From Flagellimonas aquimarina (GTDB taxonomy: Bacteria; Bacteroidota; Bacteroidia; Flavobacteriales; Flavobacteriaceae): DNA of 64,000 nt. The notes beneath the pieces were generated by a model that was not told where the DNA came from, searched no databases, and was given only the letters and a program-made list of their open reading frames with translations. Below are positions 36,319 through 45,393 of this stretch, one piece after another. The translations under genes were made by a program, and so were the position numbers. Position 1 is the first letter of the stretch. Each line of letters opens with the position of its first letter. Location of the stretch: the NCBI RefSeq assembly GCF_003149745.1, contig NZ_QGEG01000002.1, forward strand, positions 620,001 to 684,000. The letters are read 5' to 3'.

Positions 36319-36900
36319 TTAAGATGCTTTGATTTTTTTACGGATTCTACTCAAAAATTCGGCAGTAATTCCTAAATAAGATGCAATTAAATAATTTGGC
36401 ACTTTCTCCGAAATTTTCGGGTAATTTTTCAAAAAATCCATATATCGTTGTTCTGCATCAAGAATGTTATTTAAGATTATTCTCCTCTGTAAACTCCCAA
36501 GATAATTTTCAAGGATAATTCTAAAAAAGCGCTCAAGTTTCGGGATTTGCTTCAACATTTCTTGAAAAGAGTCGTAGCGGATTTGTAGCAGTGTGGTATG
36601 TTCAATGGCTTGAATGTTGTAAATCGAAGGGCTTTGTTTTTGAAAACTTTCAATATCTGTTGCCCACCAATTTTCAATTGCAAAATATAGGATCTCTTCC
36701 TTTCCTGTTTCTGGGTTTATATAAAAAGCCTTCAATGTTCCGTTAACAACAAAATTATCAGTTCCACAAGTCTCTCCATTTCTTAAAAGATAATCCCCTT
36801 TTTGAAGGGTTTTCTCTGCCCAAAAAGTCTCAATTAAATTTTCTTCTTCAGAACTTAACTTAATGTATTTTGAAATTGAATTGGTTAGTTGTTCTTTCAT
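36319..36900 (-). CDS. Crp/Fnr family transcriptional regulator
   Basis: A complete 193-residue Crp/Fnr regulator of the flavobacterial WWxTD subgroup (FAIENWWATDIESF in the sensor domain). The C-terminal helix-turn-helix reads VPNYLIASYLGITAEFLSRI, with the short KKIKAS end. It is paralogous to the partial regulator at 1-528 and to 52695-53270. No cysteine cluster for an Fe-S centre is present, so it is not an FNR-type oxygen sensor. It precedes an azoreductase-like gene on the same strand and may regulate it. Confidence 0.93.
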   Translation of the reverse strand: MKEQLTNSISKYIKLSSEEENLIETFWAEKTLQKGDYLLRNGETCGTDNFVVNGTLKAFYINPETGKEEILYFAIENWWATDIESFQKQSPSIYNIQAIEHTTLLQIRYDSFQEMLKQIPKLERFFRIILENYLGSLQRRIILNNILDAEQRYMDFLKNYPKISEKVPNYLIASYLGITAEFLSRIRKKIKAS

Positions 36901-37085
36901 TCAAATTGTTGCCAACTTTAAAGGACATGAATTCGTTTAAATGAATTATATCCAACGACAAGTGAAGTTAAAGGATTTTATTTTGAAATGCTAGGTTGAC
37001 TTGATGGGTATATCCATCAATTTGATACATTGGATGAAATTAACATTTGAAGAAGAGATAATAAACGAAAGAAGCGCGTAAAAGC

Positions 37086-37601
37086 TTAAATTTTCTTCAT
37101 CTGCTGCTGCATCATCTTGATCTGTTCGGTAAGCATATTGTTTTTATCCAGCTTTTTTGCTTCCTTCAACAGCTGTGTAGCTTCGCGTTTTCTGCGTTTT
37201 TGCATGGAAATACCTGCAAGACTCAATTTGGCCATGGCTACATCATAATCCATGGTCAAACCTAATTTCAGTGCCTTTTTAAAATACTTTTCCGCTTGGG
37301 TCAGGTTTTTCTGGGAATAAATAATGCCATGTAAATAATTATAGTACCCTTGTTGCTTTTTGATCAATGCAGATTCTGGATTCTTTATTTTGCTCAACCA
37401 CTTTTGGGTACCTTCCATATCTTGTTTACGCATTCTTAGAAAGGACAAAAGAATAAGTTCATTTCTAAAATAAAGAAAAATGAATACCAGAGATAAAAAA
37501 ATCAACGCTATGCCATTGCCAATGTAGCCTTCAATAAATTGATAAACTGCAAACGCAATAATTAGAACGGCTATAACAAGTTTTATATTTTTGTTGAACA
37601 T
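37086..37601 (-). CDS. Membrane-anchored TPR-containing protein
   Basis: A 171-residue protein with two adjacent membrane helices near the N-terminus (about residues 8-24 and 30-46) and a cytoplasmic helical domain that reads as tetratricopeptide-like: YLHGIIYSQKNLTQAEKYFK and MDYDVAMAKLSLAGISMQ have the small/large pattern of TPR helices. A lysine-rich C-terminal helix follows. It may be a membrane scaffold; the partner is unknown. The gene is widespread in flavobacteria near rpmH/carB in my recollection, which is uncertain. It is divergent from rpmH. Confidence 0.75.
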   Translation of the reverse strand: MFNKNIKLVIAVLIIAFAVYQFIEGYIGNGIALIFLSLVFIFLYFRNELILLSFLRMRKQDMEGTQKWLSKIKNPESALIKKQQGYYNYLHGIIYSQKNLTQAEKYFKKALKLGLTMDYDVAMAKLSLAGISMQKRRKREATQLLKEAKKLDKNNMLTEQIKMMQQQMKKI

Positions 37602-37677
37602 ATGTAGTAGAGATTTTACCTTAAATTAAGAGGAGGCAAAAGTACTAAAAACTAATTTAAATATTTTCTTTTAGTGC

Positions 37678-37707
37678 TTGTCAAAGTAAAAACTCTTTGT
37701 ATATTTG
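37678..37707 (+). promoter_or_regulatory. Promoter of rpmH
   Basis: A TTG at 37678-37680 and TATATTTG at 37700-37707 are separated by 19 bases, the same spacing as the rpmE2 promoter. The L34 ATG is 49 bases downstream of the -7 box. Confidence 0.75.
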
Positions 37708-37755
37708 CGCCCAGAATTTCAGAAAGTCTTTTGGCTTTTTTATAATCCGTAAGAA

Positions 37756-37914
37756 ATGAAAAGAACGTATCAGCCGTCAAAAAGAAAGAGAAGAAACAAA
37801 CATGGTTTTAGAGAGCGCATGGCGACTGCCAATGGTAGAAAAGTTCTTGCGAGAAGGAGAGCAAAAGGAAGAAAAAAACTAACTGTCTCATCAGAACCAC
37901 GTCATAAAAAATAA
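37756..37914 (+). CDS. rpmH: 50S ribosomal protein L34
   Basis: A 52-residue, strongly basic protein reading [18 protein letters not shown] at the N-terminus and [20 protein letters not shown] in the centre, which is the invariant L34 sequence. It is a structural protein of the large ribosomal subunit. Bacteroidota L34 has a short extension, here [11 protein letters not shown]. In many bacteria rpmH lies next to rnpA and dnaA; here it stands alone between a consensus promoter and a strong terminator, upstream of carB. Confidence 0.97.
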   Translation: MKRTYQPSKRKRRNKHGFRERMATANGRKVLARRRAKGRKKLTVSSEPRHKK

Positions 37915-37936
37915 TGACTGTAAATAACTTTTTAAT

Positions 37937-37973
37937 AAAGGTGCTACTTTTTCAAGTTTAGCACCTTTTTTTT
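37937..37973 (+). terminator. Terminator of rpmH
   Basis: A 10-bp stem (AAAGGTGCTA with TAGCACCTTT), a 12-base loop and a following T run lie 23 bases after the L34 stop and 44 bases before the carB ATG. Confidence 0.88.
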
Positions 37974-38016
37974 GACCTAATTTTGAAAAATTTGTAAACG
38001 AGTAACCCTATATAGA

Positions 38017-40869
38017 ATGCCAAAAAGAGAAGATCTTAAATCCATTTTGATTATTGGTTCTGGCCCCATCATCATTGGCCAGGCATGTGAGTTTGATTAT
38101 TCTGGTTCCCAAGCCCTTCGTTCGCTTCGCGAAGACGGGATTGAAACCATTTTGATCAATAGCAATCCAGCTACTATTATGACCGACCCAGTAATGGCGG
38201 ACCATATATATCTAAAACCATTAACAACAAAATCGATTATTGAGATTTTAAAAAAACACCCCAATATCGATGCAGTGTTACCAACAATGGGAGGGCAAAC
38301 GGCCCTGAACCTTTGTATTGAGGCTGATGAAAAAGGTATTTGGGAAGACTTTGGTGTTGAAATTATTGGGGTTGATATTGATGCGATCAATATTACTGAG
38401 GATAGGGAGAAGTTTAGAGAGCTCATGCTCAAAATTGGCATTGGCATGGCACCGCAGGCAACGGCAACATCATTTTTAAAAGGGAAAGAAATTGCACAGG
38501 AGTTTGGGTTCCCATTGGTGATAAGAGCTTCGTTTACACTTGGTGGGGCAGGGGCGTCCATTGTTTATGATCCAGAGGATTTTGATGACTTGTTAAGTCA
38601 TGGACTGGAGGTTTCACCTATCCATGAAGTAATGATTGACAAGGCTTTGATGGGTTGGAAAGAATATGAACTAGAATTGCTTCGAGATAAAAATGATAAT
38701 GTGGTTATCATATGTGCCATAGAAAATATGGATCCAATGGGAATTCACACAGGGGATTCCATTACCGTAGCTCCGGCTATGACACTTTCAGATCGTACTT
38801 ATCAGCGTATGCGGGATATGGCGATACATATGATGCGCAGTATTGGTGATTTTGCCGGGGGATGTAATGTACAATTTGCCGTAAGTCCAGATGAAAAAGA
38901 GGATATTATAGCCATTGAGATCAATCCTAGGGTATCTAGATCATCAGCTTTAGCTTCAAAAGCAACAGGATACCCCATTGCAAAAATAGCGGCTAAGCTG
39001 GCTATTGGCTATTCTTTGGATGAGTTGGAAAACCAGATTACCAAATCCACATCTGCTTTGTTTGAACCTACTTTGGATTACGTTATTGTAAAGATCCCAA
39101 GATGGAACTTTGACAAATTCGAAGGGTCAGACAGGACCTTAGGGCTTCAGATGAAATCAGTGGGAGAGGTAATGGGTATCGGTCGTTCCTTTCAAGAAGC
39201 CCTGCACAAGGCAACGCAGTCGTTAGAAATAAAACGCAATGGTCTTGGAGCCGATGGCAAAGGTTATACGGATTACGACAAAATAATTCATAAATTGAAA
39301 GTTCCAAGTTGGGATAGAGTATTCGTTATTTATGATGCCATTCAACTAGGGATTTCGCTTAAAAGAATCCACGACATTACGAAAATAGATATGTGGTTCT
39401 TAAAGCAATATGAAGAACTACACTTTCTTGAACAGGAAATTTCAAAATACACAGTAGAGAGTTTACCAAAGACTCTTTTATTGGAGGCCAAGCAGAAAGG
39501 CTTTGCTGATAGGCAGATAGCCCACATGTTGGATTGTTATGAGAGCGAAGTGCATAGCAAACGTACCAACCTTGGCATTAACAGAGTGTATAAATTGGTG
39601 GACACCTGCGCTGCAGAGTTTAAGGCCATGACACCCTATTATTACTCCACTTTTGAGGAAGAAATAGAAACCGCAGATGGTACAAGGTATGTTGCCAATG
39701 ACAGCGAAGTAACCGATAAGAAGAAAATTGTGGTGTTGGGTTCTGGACCCAATAGAATAGGTCAGGGTATAGAGTTTGACTATTGTTGTGTTCATGGGGT
39801 TTTGGCCGCTGCGGAATGCGGTTATGAGACTATCATGATCAACTGTAACCCCGAAACGGTGTCAACCGATTTTGACACAGCGGATAAACTTTATTTTGAA
39901 CCTGTATTTTGGGAACATATTTATGACATTATCCGTCATGAAAAACCCGAAGGTGTAATTGTTCAATTAGGAGGACAGACCGCATTGAAGCTTGCAGAGA
40001 AACTAGATAAATACGGCATCAATATTATAGGAACCACGTTTAAATCTTTGGATTTGGCAGAAGATAGAGGAAGTTTCTCCACCCTTTTAAAGGACAACAA
40101 CATTCCGTATCCAAGATTTGGTGTTGCAGAAACTGCTGATGAAGCCTTGGAACTTGCAGATGAACTAAATTTCCCTCTTTTGGTAAGACCCTCTTATGTA
40201 TTGGGAGGACAAGGGATGAAGATTGTCATCAATAAAGAGGAGTTGGAAGCCCATGTTATTGACTTATTGGGAAAAATCCCAAACAATAAATTACTGCTAG
40301 ATCATTATTTAGATGGAGCTATTGAGGCAGAGGCAGATGCAATATGTGATGGGGAAGAAGTCTACATCATTGGTATAATGGAACATATTGAGCCGTGTGG
40401 AATACACTCTGGTGACTCAAATGCCACATTACCACCATTCAATCTAGGAGAGTTTGTAATGCAACAAATTAAAGACCATACGCATAAAATTGCTTTAGAA
40501 TTGAATACTGTTGGTCTAATCAACATTCAATTTGCCATTAAAGATGATATGGTTTACATAATTGAAGCAAACCCAAGGGCTTCTCGTACGGTACCATTCA
40601 TTGCAAAAGCGTATGGAGAGCCTTACGTAAATTTTGCAACCAAAGTGATGCTGGGCGAGAAGAAAATTAAAGATTTTGACTTTAAACCACATTTGGATGG
40701 ATATGCCATAAAACAACCTGTTTTTTCTTTTAACAAGTTTCCAAACGTCAATAAGAACCTTGGTCCAGAAATGAAAAGTACAGGGGAAAGCATCCTATTT
40801 ATAGATAGTCTAAAAGACGATGAATTCTATAACTTATATTCCCGAAGAAAAATGTATTTAAGTAAATAA
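38017..40869 (+). CDS. carB: Carbamoyl-phosphate synthase large subunit without allosteric domain
   Basis: A 950-residue CarB with both ATP-grasp halves: the carboxyphosphate unit (VIIGSGPIIIGQACEFDYSG is its start signature, EINPRVSRSSALASKATGYP its metal site), a middle oligomerisation segment, and the carbamoyl-phosphate unit (VLGSGPNRIGQGIEFDYCCV, EANPRASRTVPFIAKAYGEP). It makes carbamoyl phosphate from bicarbonate, ATP and ammonia channelled from CarA. The protein ends 27 residues after GPEMKSTG, at the point where the E. coli enzyme (1073 residues) continues into its C-terminal MGS-like allosteric domain. That domain is therefore absent. The sequence continues directly into a convergent gene, so this is not a frameshift. 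carA is not in the window. Confidence 0.97.
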   Translation: MPKREDLKSILIIGSGPIIIGQACEFDYSGSQALRSLREDGIETILINSNPATIMTDPVMADHIYLKPLTTKSIIEILKKHPNIDAVLPTMGGQTALNLCIEADEKGIWEDFGVEIIGVDIDAINITEDREKFRELMLKIGIGMAPQATATSFLKGKEIAQEFGFPLVIRASFTLGGAGASIVYDPEDFDDLLSHGLEVSPIHEVMIDKALMGWKEYELELLRDKNDNVVIICAIENMDPMGIHTGDSITVAPAMTLSDRTYQRMRDMAIHMMRSIGDFAGGCNVQFAVSPDEKEDIIAIEINPRVSRSSALASKATGYPIAKIAAKLAIGYSLDELENQITKSTSALFEPTLDYVIVKIPRWNFDKFEGSDRTLGLQMKSVGEVMGIGRSFQEALHKATQSLEIKRNGLGADGKGYTDYDKIIHKLKVPSWDRVFVIYDAIQLGISLKRIHDITKIDMWFLKQYEELHFLEQEISKYTVESLPKTLLLEAKQKGFADRQIAHMLDCYESEVHSKRTNLGINRVYKLVDTCAAEFKAMTPYYYSTFEEEIETADGTRYVANDSEVTDKKKIVVLGSGPNRIGQGIEFDYCCVHGVLAAAECGYETIMINCNPETVSTDFDTADKLYFEPVFWEHIYDIIRHEKPEGVIVQLGGQTALKLAEKLDKYGINIIGTTFKSLDLAEDRGSFSTLLKDNNIPYPRFGVAETADEALELADELNFPLLVRPSYVLGGQGMKIVINKEELEAHVIDLLGKIPNNKLLLDHYLDGAIEAEADAICDGEEVYIIGIMEHIEPCGIHSGDSNATLPPFNLGEFVMQQIKDHTHKIALELNTVGLINIQFAIKDDMVYIIEANPRASRTVPFIAKAYGEPYVNFATKVMLGEKKIKDFDFKPHLDGYAIKQPVFSFNKFPNVNKNLGPEMKSTGESILFIDSLKDDEFYNLYSRRKMYLSK

Positions 40870-40878
40870 AAGTAGTGG

Positions 40879-41703
40879 TCAGTTAATAATTTGAATCGCA
40901 TCACAAGTGCCAACAAATGGGATTCCATTTGTGCCAAATGCATAGGTTATGAGTCCTACATATACATTGCTTTCAAAAGTGGGTGCAATACCTGGAAGAT
41001 TTCCTGTTTCGTTGTATAGCTGCCAGCTATCCATCTCTGTTTCATAGTTTAGGTTTGGGTTTTGCCAATATACTGCGATAGTTTGGTCTTGATTACCTAC
41101 TATTCTGATGTCAGCCCTACCATCTGGAACAGTATTGGCACCAATATCATTGACAGAGGAGTTGCCATCAACTGTATTTTTACCTTCAATAGTAAAATAG
41201 GTGTTACCTCTATGACCAACAACTACATGTGCAGAATTGAAGGAATCAAGAGTTTCCACATGAACTTGTACTCCAGAAAATATATAAAGTGAATTCAAAG
41301 GGTTTGGTGCAATTTGAGAATCATTCAAAGTGCCAATGCCAATATTTCTGGCAATAAATTCAAAAGGAAAATTCAGTAATTTCGCATCCAACCTTCCTTG
41401 CTCATCATTGAAATGGAGTGTTACGTTATCTGTGTTATCGGTTAGCTCAGCCCTATATCTTCCATTTGTCCTATTCACTAACGGCAAAGCTGTTGAATTG
41501 TTAGTAATGTAATCAACTAAATCTCCGGTTCCGTCAAAGCTGTCAGTTGTAAAGTCATTATTAGTGTCTTCAGGATTTGGATTGTTTTCACTTTCTTCTT
41601 CTGAAGATTCTTCATTGGATAATAGAGGTTCTATATTATCTGTAGAACAGGCAAAAACTAAGAGTGTCAAAAGCAGATACTTAAAATAGTGCTTCTTGTT
41701 CAT
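40879..41703 (-). CDS. Putative lipoprotein
   Basis: A 274-residue protein with a lipoprotein signal peptide; the lipobox is LLVFAC (Cys19). A low-complexity acidic linker (SNEESSEEESENNPNPEDTN) follows. The C-terminal 220 residues are beta-rich (NGRYRAELTDNTDNVTLHFN, VHVETLDSFNSAHVVVGHRG, QTIAVYWQNPNL) and resemble a carbohydrate-binding-like jelly roll (laminin-G or DUF-type), but I cannot assign a family. It is likely attached to the outer membrane, possibly on the cell surface; the acidic residues after the Cys resemble the Bacteroidota lipoprotein export signal. No enzyme motif is visible. Confidence 0.75.
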   Translation of the reverse strand: MNKKHYFKYLLLTLLVFACSTDNIEPLLSNEESSEEESENNPNPEDTNNDFTTDSFDGTGDLVDYITNNSTALPLVNRTNGRYRAELTDNTDNVTLHFNDEQGRLDAKLLNFPFEFIARNIGIGTLNDSQIAPNPLNSLYIFSGVQVHVETLDSFNSAHVVVGHRGNTYFTIEGKNTVDGNSSVNDIGANTVPDGRADIRIVGNQDQTIAVYWQNPNLNYETEMDSWQLYNETGNLPGIAPTFESNVYVGLITYAFGTNGIPFVGTCDAIQIIN

Positions 41704-41905
41704 AATCTGTTGATTTTCTGATAAATAACGAAATAGAGGTCAGTAAAGTATACAGATTGTCAAAAACCAAGCTTATTCAATTAAATTTTGAATGGCTCTT
41801 TTATTTTGAAGAACAAGGAATTGGTGCAGTTGGAAACACTCAAAATCTCATGCTTTCAATTGATATAAACGACTCCTGATCAAAGCACTTTTGAGTTTTA
41901 AACAC

Positions 41906-42979
41906 TTAATTTTTTAAGGATTCCTCCATCTTTTCTATCCGCTTGGTAAGAGTTTTAACTAGCTCATTTTGTTCAATTAGAGCTTGATTAGCATTTTTAA
42001 GGTCATCAATTTCCTTTTGTTGCTGAATAGTATAAAGGGTTAGTTCTTCTATTTTTTGAAGTAATTGAGCATCCATTTCCCCCAAATTAATCCCGTTCCT
42101 GCCAATTTCTATTGCGCTTGGTATATTGGGAAGGTGACCATTTCTTTGAATATATTTTTCAATACTCCGTAGGCTTGGCAACAGAAAGTCTTTTTCAAAC
42201 ACAAAATCTGGCCATCCATCACTCTGTAATTTTACTGTAATTCCTTCAGAAATGATACTTCCAACTACAGCTAAGGAATATCCTGTGGGAACGGTTGTTA
42301 TGCCTATACCCACATTTCCGGAACTATAAGAAACATCATTTCCCGTAGTGACCCATTGAGAACTTTGGACCGCAGATCCATTTAAAAAGATGCTAGTAGC
42401 GTTGAGGGATCCATCCACATCCAAAGTAAAATTCGGGGTGTTTGTTCCTATTCCAACATTTCCAGTGTTATAAAACGAATCGTTTCCGTTTAAACTCCAT
42501 ACCGGACCTTCAATGGCCGATCCGTTTAAAAAGATACTGGTTGCATTGAGAGATCCATCCACATCCAAAGTAAAATTCGGGGTGTTTGTTCCTATTCCAA
42601 CATTTCCAGTGTTATAAAACGAATTATTTCCGTTTAAACTCCATACCGGACCTTCAATGGCCGATCCGTTCAAAAAGATACTGGTAGCGTTAAGAGACCC
42701 TGCTATGTCAAGATTGAAGTTTGGATTGTTTGTCCCTATCCCAACGTTTCCTATATTATAAAATGTGTTGTTCCCAGAAGTATTCCATGGAGAATTCTGT
42801 AATGTTGTTCCGTTAAGAAGAAGTTCGGTAGCATTAATAGAACCAACAACTTCTAAATTGTACTCAGGAGTCAAGGTCCCAATGCCTACATTGCCGGATG
42901 CAGGAAAGGAATTTTGCCCAAAAGTGAAAATGCTAAAGAGAAAGAAAACGGAGATGTTAAATAAAAATGTTTTTTTCAT
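41906..42979 (-). CDS. Tail-fibre-like repeat protein with C-terminal coiled coil
   Basis: A 357-residue protein with a signal peptide (to about residue 21). Five units beginning GNVGIGT at residues 29, 77, 125, 173 and 221 have an exact 48-residue period, each with a pattern such as LNATSIFLNGSA. Units 2-4 are nearly identical, also in the DNA. The C-terminus (NGINLGEMDAQLLQKIEELT, then a heptad-rich QQQKEIDDLKNANQALIEQN) is the coiled-coil tail common in flavobacterial cell-surface proteins of this type. It is probably a trimeric fibrous protein on the outside of the cell. No CHU_C or Por-type T9SS domain is visible. Confidence 0.83.
   Translation of the reverse strand: MKKTFLFNISVFFLFSIFTFGQNSFPASGNVGIGTLTPEYNLEVVGSINATELLLNGTTLQNSPWNTSGNNTFYNIGNVGIGTNNPNFNLDIAGSLNATSIFLNGSAIEGPVWSLNGNNSFYNTGNVGIGTNTPNFTLDVDGSLNATSIFLNGSAIEGPVWSLNGNDSFYNTGNVGIGTNTPNFTLDVDGSLNATSIFLNGSAVQSSQWVTTGNDVSYSSGNVGIGITTVPTGYSLAVVGSIISEGITVKLQSDGWPDFVFEKDFLLPSLRSIEKYIQRNGHLPNIPSAIEIGRNGINLGEMDAQLLQKIEELTLYTIQQQKEIDDLKNANQALIEQNELVKTLTKRIEKMEESLKN
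42319..42895. repeat. 144-bp tandem repeats inside the fibre-like gene
   Basis: Four complete 144-base units (48 codons each) begin at bases 42895, 42751, 42607 and 42463 in the reading direction of the minus strand, with a fifth partial unit from 42319. Two central units share long identical DNA stretches, so they are recent duplications or are kept alike by gene conversion. Confidence 0.85.
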
Positions 42980-43057
42980 TACCTAAATGCCAAAAGGTTA
43001 TCTATTAAATCTAATAATTGAAGAACATATGTAATTAAGCCCAAATAGAAAGTACTG

Positions 43058-43675
43058 TTATTCGTATTCTCTTAGCTCAAATGATAAATTGGTAAAATCA
43101 TCTGCAAAGGCATTAATGCCATTTTGTAATTCTATTCGTACTTGATTATTTCCTACAATTTCACCTCTTACCCCTGTATGGGTAGTAGGAGTTGTATAAA
43201 AGATTACTGTTTTTCCAATATCAATTGTGCTATCCAATGCACCAACATATTTTCCTTGAGATTCCCTTGTCCAGACAATATTTAACTCAAGTGTATTTTC
43301 CAGCACGGAACTTTGAGGATCATTTGTGCCGGTTTGATTTAGTAAAGACACATACGATAAATAGGAAAGTCCGGTGGCATCTGCATTACAAAGAAATTCA
43401 GATGAATCCACTTCAGAAACTTCTAATACTCCGTTATCATTTAAATCAATACCGACCTCTATTTTAAACCCTCCATTGGTGCAGTTGCCTCCAGGTTGTT
43501 CTATAAGTGTCGTAATTAAACTGTTTAGGCCATCCGTTCCATCTGTTCCATTTGTTCCGTTGGTTCCATTTGTGCCATTGGTCCCATCAGTGCCATCCTC
43601 AGGACTACATGCCATAAAGGAAATCATAATGATTGCTAGTAAGCTAACTTTTTTGGATAAACTAAACTTTTTCAT
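43058..43675 (-). CDS. Lipoprotein with collagen-like GTN/GTD repeat (DUF7151-like)
   Basis: A 205-residue lipoprotein: lipobox SFMAC (Cys23) is followed by a collagen-like run of Gly-Thr-Asp/Asn triplets (residues 28-48, seven triplets). A domain then has the family pattern PGGNCTNGGFKIEVGIDLND and SEVDSSEFLCN, as in DUF7151-type surface proteins with paired cysteines. The collagen-like run suggests a trimerising stalk. It is probably anchored in the outer membrane and displayed on the surface. The product and the tail-fibre-like protein at 41906-42979 are adjacent on the same strand and may form one surface structure. Confidence 0.85.
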   Translation of the reverse strand: MKKFSLSKKVSLLAIIMISFMACSPEDGTDGTNGTNGTNGTNGTDGTDGLNSLITTLIEQPGGNCTNGGFKIEVGIDLNDNGVLEVSEVDSSEFLCNADATGLSYLSYVSLLNQTGTNDPQSSVLENTLELNIVWTRESQGKYVGALDSTIDIGKTVIFYTTPTTHTGVRGEIVGNNQVRIELQNGINAFADDFTNLSFELREYE

Positions 43676-43810
43676 AGGTTTCTAATCTCTTAAACTCGCT
43701 AAGAGCAAAAGTAGGAAACCATTTTAATAAGATATTGGTTTAGCGTGGTAAAGTGTAAAATAATAGATAAAATGCATCGAATTTTCTATATGGTAAGTTA
43801 AACATTAGCT

Positions 43811-44644
43811 TCAACCAATCCTAGGCAACCACATGCCCATGGTAGCTGCAAAAATACCTACTGCCGTAATACCAGTAAATAAGAGCAATCCCAGCGACAT
43901 TAGAACTTGGGTTGTGTTGGTATTCTTTTTTTTAGCAAGAAAATAAAGTTCAAGAATGGCAATAGGAATTAAATACTGACCAAATCCTAAAAAAACAAGA
44001 AAAGGACCTCTAAATGTTTCTGGATCAAAACCAACAGGGCCTTTATTTATAAATAGCCAAAACATTAATCCTATTCTAAAGAACCAAACTCCTGCCATAA
44101 CAAGAAATAATCTAAGTGCCCAACGTTGGTGTGCTTTTATATTTCTTTTAATGGCATTGTGTATCGCTAGATATGCAAAAAGCATTATCAAGATCCCATT
44201 GATGCTTACGCTAATATCACCAACTAGACCGCTAATGGTTCCTTTGGAAATTACCATGTAAACACCGCTCAAACTTATAATAAAAGCTGCGGTAATGTAA
44301 AAGCGACCGTTTAATCTATGGAGGGCAGGGGCATATTTTCTAAGCTGTGGAACAAACTGTATTGGCCCGCCCACCATTACAATGACAGCCAACAGTAAGT
44401 GAATGGCAACCGCCAAATTTCCCATAGTTTGTCCTTGAACATAGCCATGTGGTAAGACTCGGTTCCATTTCATAAAGTCTCCATCAATGGCGGCACCTCC
44501 ATAAAAGGAAGCAACATAGAAGGCAAAAATCCACATGCCCAGAACTGTTACGATAAACCAAAGCTGTGCTGAAAAGTTCAACATTCTAGAGGGCCATGTT
44601 CTTTCTGGTCCAACGGTCCCGATTCTATTCGTTTTTGTAATCAT
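43811..44644 (-). CDS. DUF2306 family multi-pass membrane protein
   Basis: A 277-residue polytopic protein with about seven hydrophobic helices. Family features include VAIHLLLAVIVMVGGPIQFV and LHRLNGRFYITAAFIISLSG, with conserved Arg and His residues near the membrane boundary (HQRWALRLFLVMAGVWFFR). DUF2306 members have no proven function, though the pattern recalls heme-containing cytochrome-b-like proteins. It is the last gene of a minus-strand run of small membrane proteins that share a leader sequence. Confidence 0.84.
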   Translation of the reverse strand: MITKTNRIGTVGPERTWPSRMLNFSAQLWFIVTVLGMWIFAFYVASFYGGAAIDGDFMKWNRVLPHGYVQGQTMGNLAVAIHLLLAVIVMVGGPIQFVPQLRKYAPALHRLNGRFYITAAFIISLSGVYMVISKGTISGLVGDISVSINGILIMLFAYLAIHNAIKRNIKAHQRWALRLFLVMAGVWFFRIGLMFWLFINKGPVGFDPETFRGPFLVFLGFGQYLIPIAILELYFLAKKKNTNTTQVLMSLGLLLFTGITAVGIFAATMGMWLPRIG

Positions 44645-44675
44645 GATTGTTTTTTTGTGATTGATGAAAAGTTGG

Positions 44676-45362
44676 CTATCCCTCTTTGGGTATAGCTTCG
44701 TTTGGATTAAAACCTTTTGCTATTAGCCACCCCATAAAGACGACCATAAATATTCCGTTTTGGGAATAGAAGTAAAAGCTGGTGTTTACCTCAAAAATGT
44801 TAAGCCAGCTTGCCAAGAATACCAAAGAGATTGCTACCATGCCCCAGACAGACAAAAACCGGGGAACAAGTTTAGTTTGGAACAGAAAGTAGTAGAGGGA
44901 AAAAGCTGCAGTAGCAAAGAGCATCAAACTCATAAAATGTGCCCAAAAATACTCTTCTATGAGTAAGAGTCCCAGAGTGGAAAAATATCCGGTATCCGCT
45001 CCTTCAGCTATAACAAACTCCTTACTTAAAGACAACAGACTCAAGTGACTGATATTACTGAATATAATAACTGCAAATTGTACGAGCCAGATGCCAAAAA
45101 ACCATAGGGCAAAACTGTTTTTGTACTTTTTTATGATTGGAAAGAGCAATAAGGCAATAAGCAGCCAAAGCGCACTGGTAAGTATATCCAAGAGAACCGC
45201 AATTCTCATTTGAAAAGAATTTTGAAAAATTTCATTTAAAAAATCCGGGGATGTTACCATTGAAGTGGATAATCCTCTTAGCACTACAGATGGAATTCCT
45301 AAGGCCATTATTAACAGCAATAAAAAGCCAACAGTTCTGCCTGTTTTTTGATTTGATTTCAT
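44676..45362 (-). CDS. DUF4386 family membrane protein
   Basis: The start is set at the ATG at 45362 (228 residues, MKSNQKTGRTVGFLLLLIMA); the frame continues upstream to 45428, but would then overlap the end of the gene at 45394. The ATG at 45362 carries the same 12-base leader (CGAACAATCATG) as the gene at 46143, which supports it. Six to seven hydrophobic helices are visible, with the DUF4386 pattern (VVLRGLSTSMV and a ALWFFGIWLVQFAVIIFSN helix). The function is unknown. Confidence 0.82.
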   Translation of the reverse strand: MKSNQKTGRTVGFLLLLIMALGIPSVVLRGLSTSMVTSPDFLNEIFQNSFQMRIAVLLDILTSALWLLIALLLFPIIKKYKNSFALWFFGIWLVQFAVIIFSNISHLSLLSLSKEFVIAEGADTGYFSTLGLLLIEEYFWAHFMSLMLFATAAFSLYYFLFQTKLVPRFLSVWGMVAISLVFLASWLNIFEVNTSFYFYSQNGIFMVVFMGWLIAKGFNPNEAIPKEG

Positions 45363-45393
45363 GATTGTTCGTTTTTTAATTGTTTTTCTTTTA

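Noticed and set aside
40840..40900. Possible frameshift that truncated carB before its allosteric domain
   Set aside because: The convergent lipoprotein gene ends 9 bases after the carB stop, leaving no room for about 130 missing residues in any frame.
42319..42895. 144-bp tandem repeats as a CRISPR-like or mobile structure
   Set aside because: They are exact multiples of codons within one open reading frame and encode a regular 48-residue protein repeat.
43480..43610. Short 9-bp repeats that could look like a CRISPR or satellite array
   Set aside because: They encode the Gly-Thr-Asn/Asp run of the lipoprotein, in frame, with no spacers.
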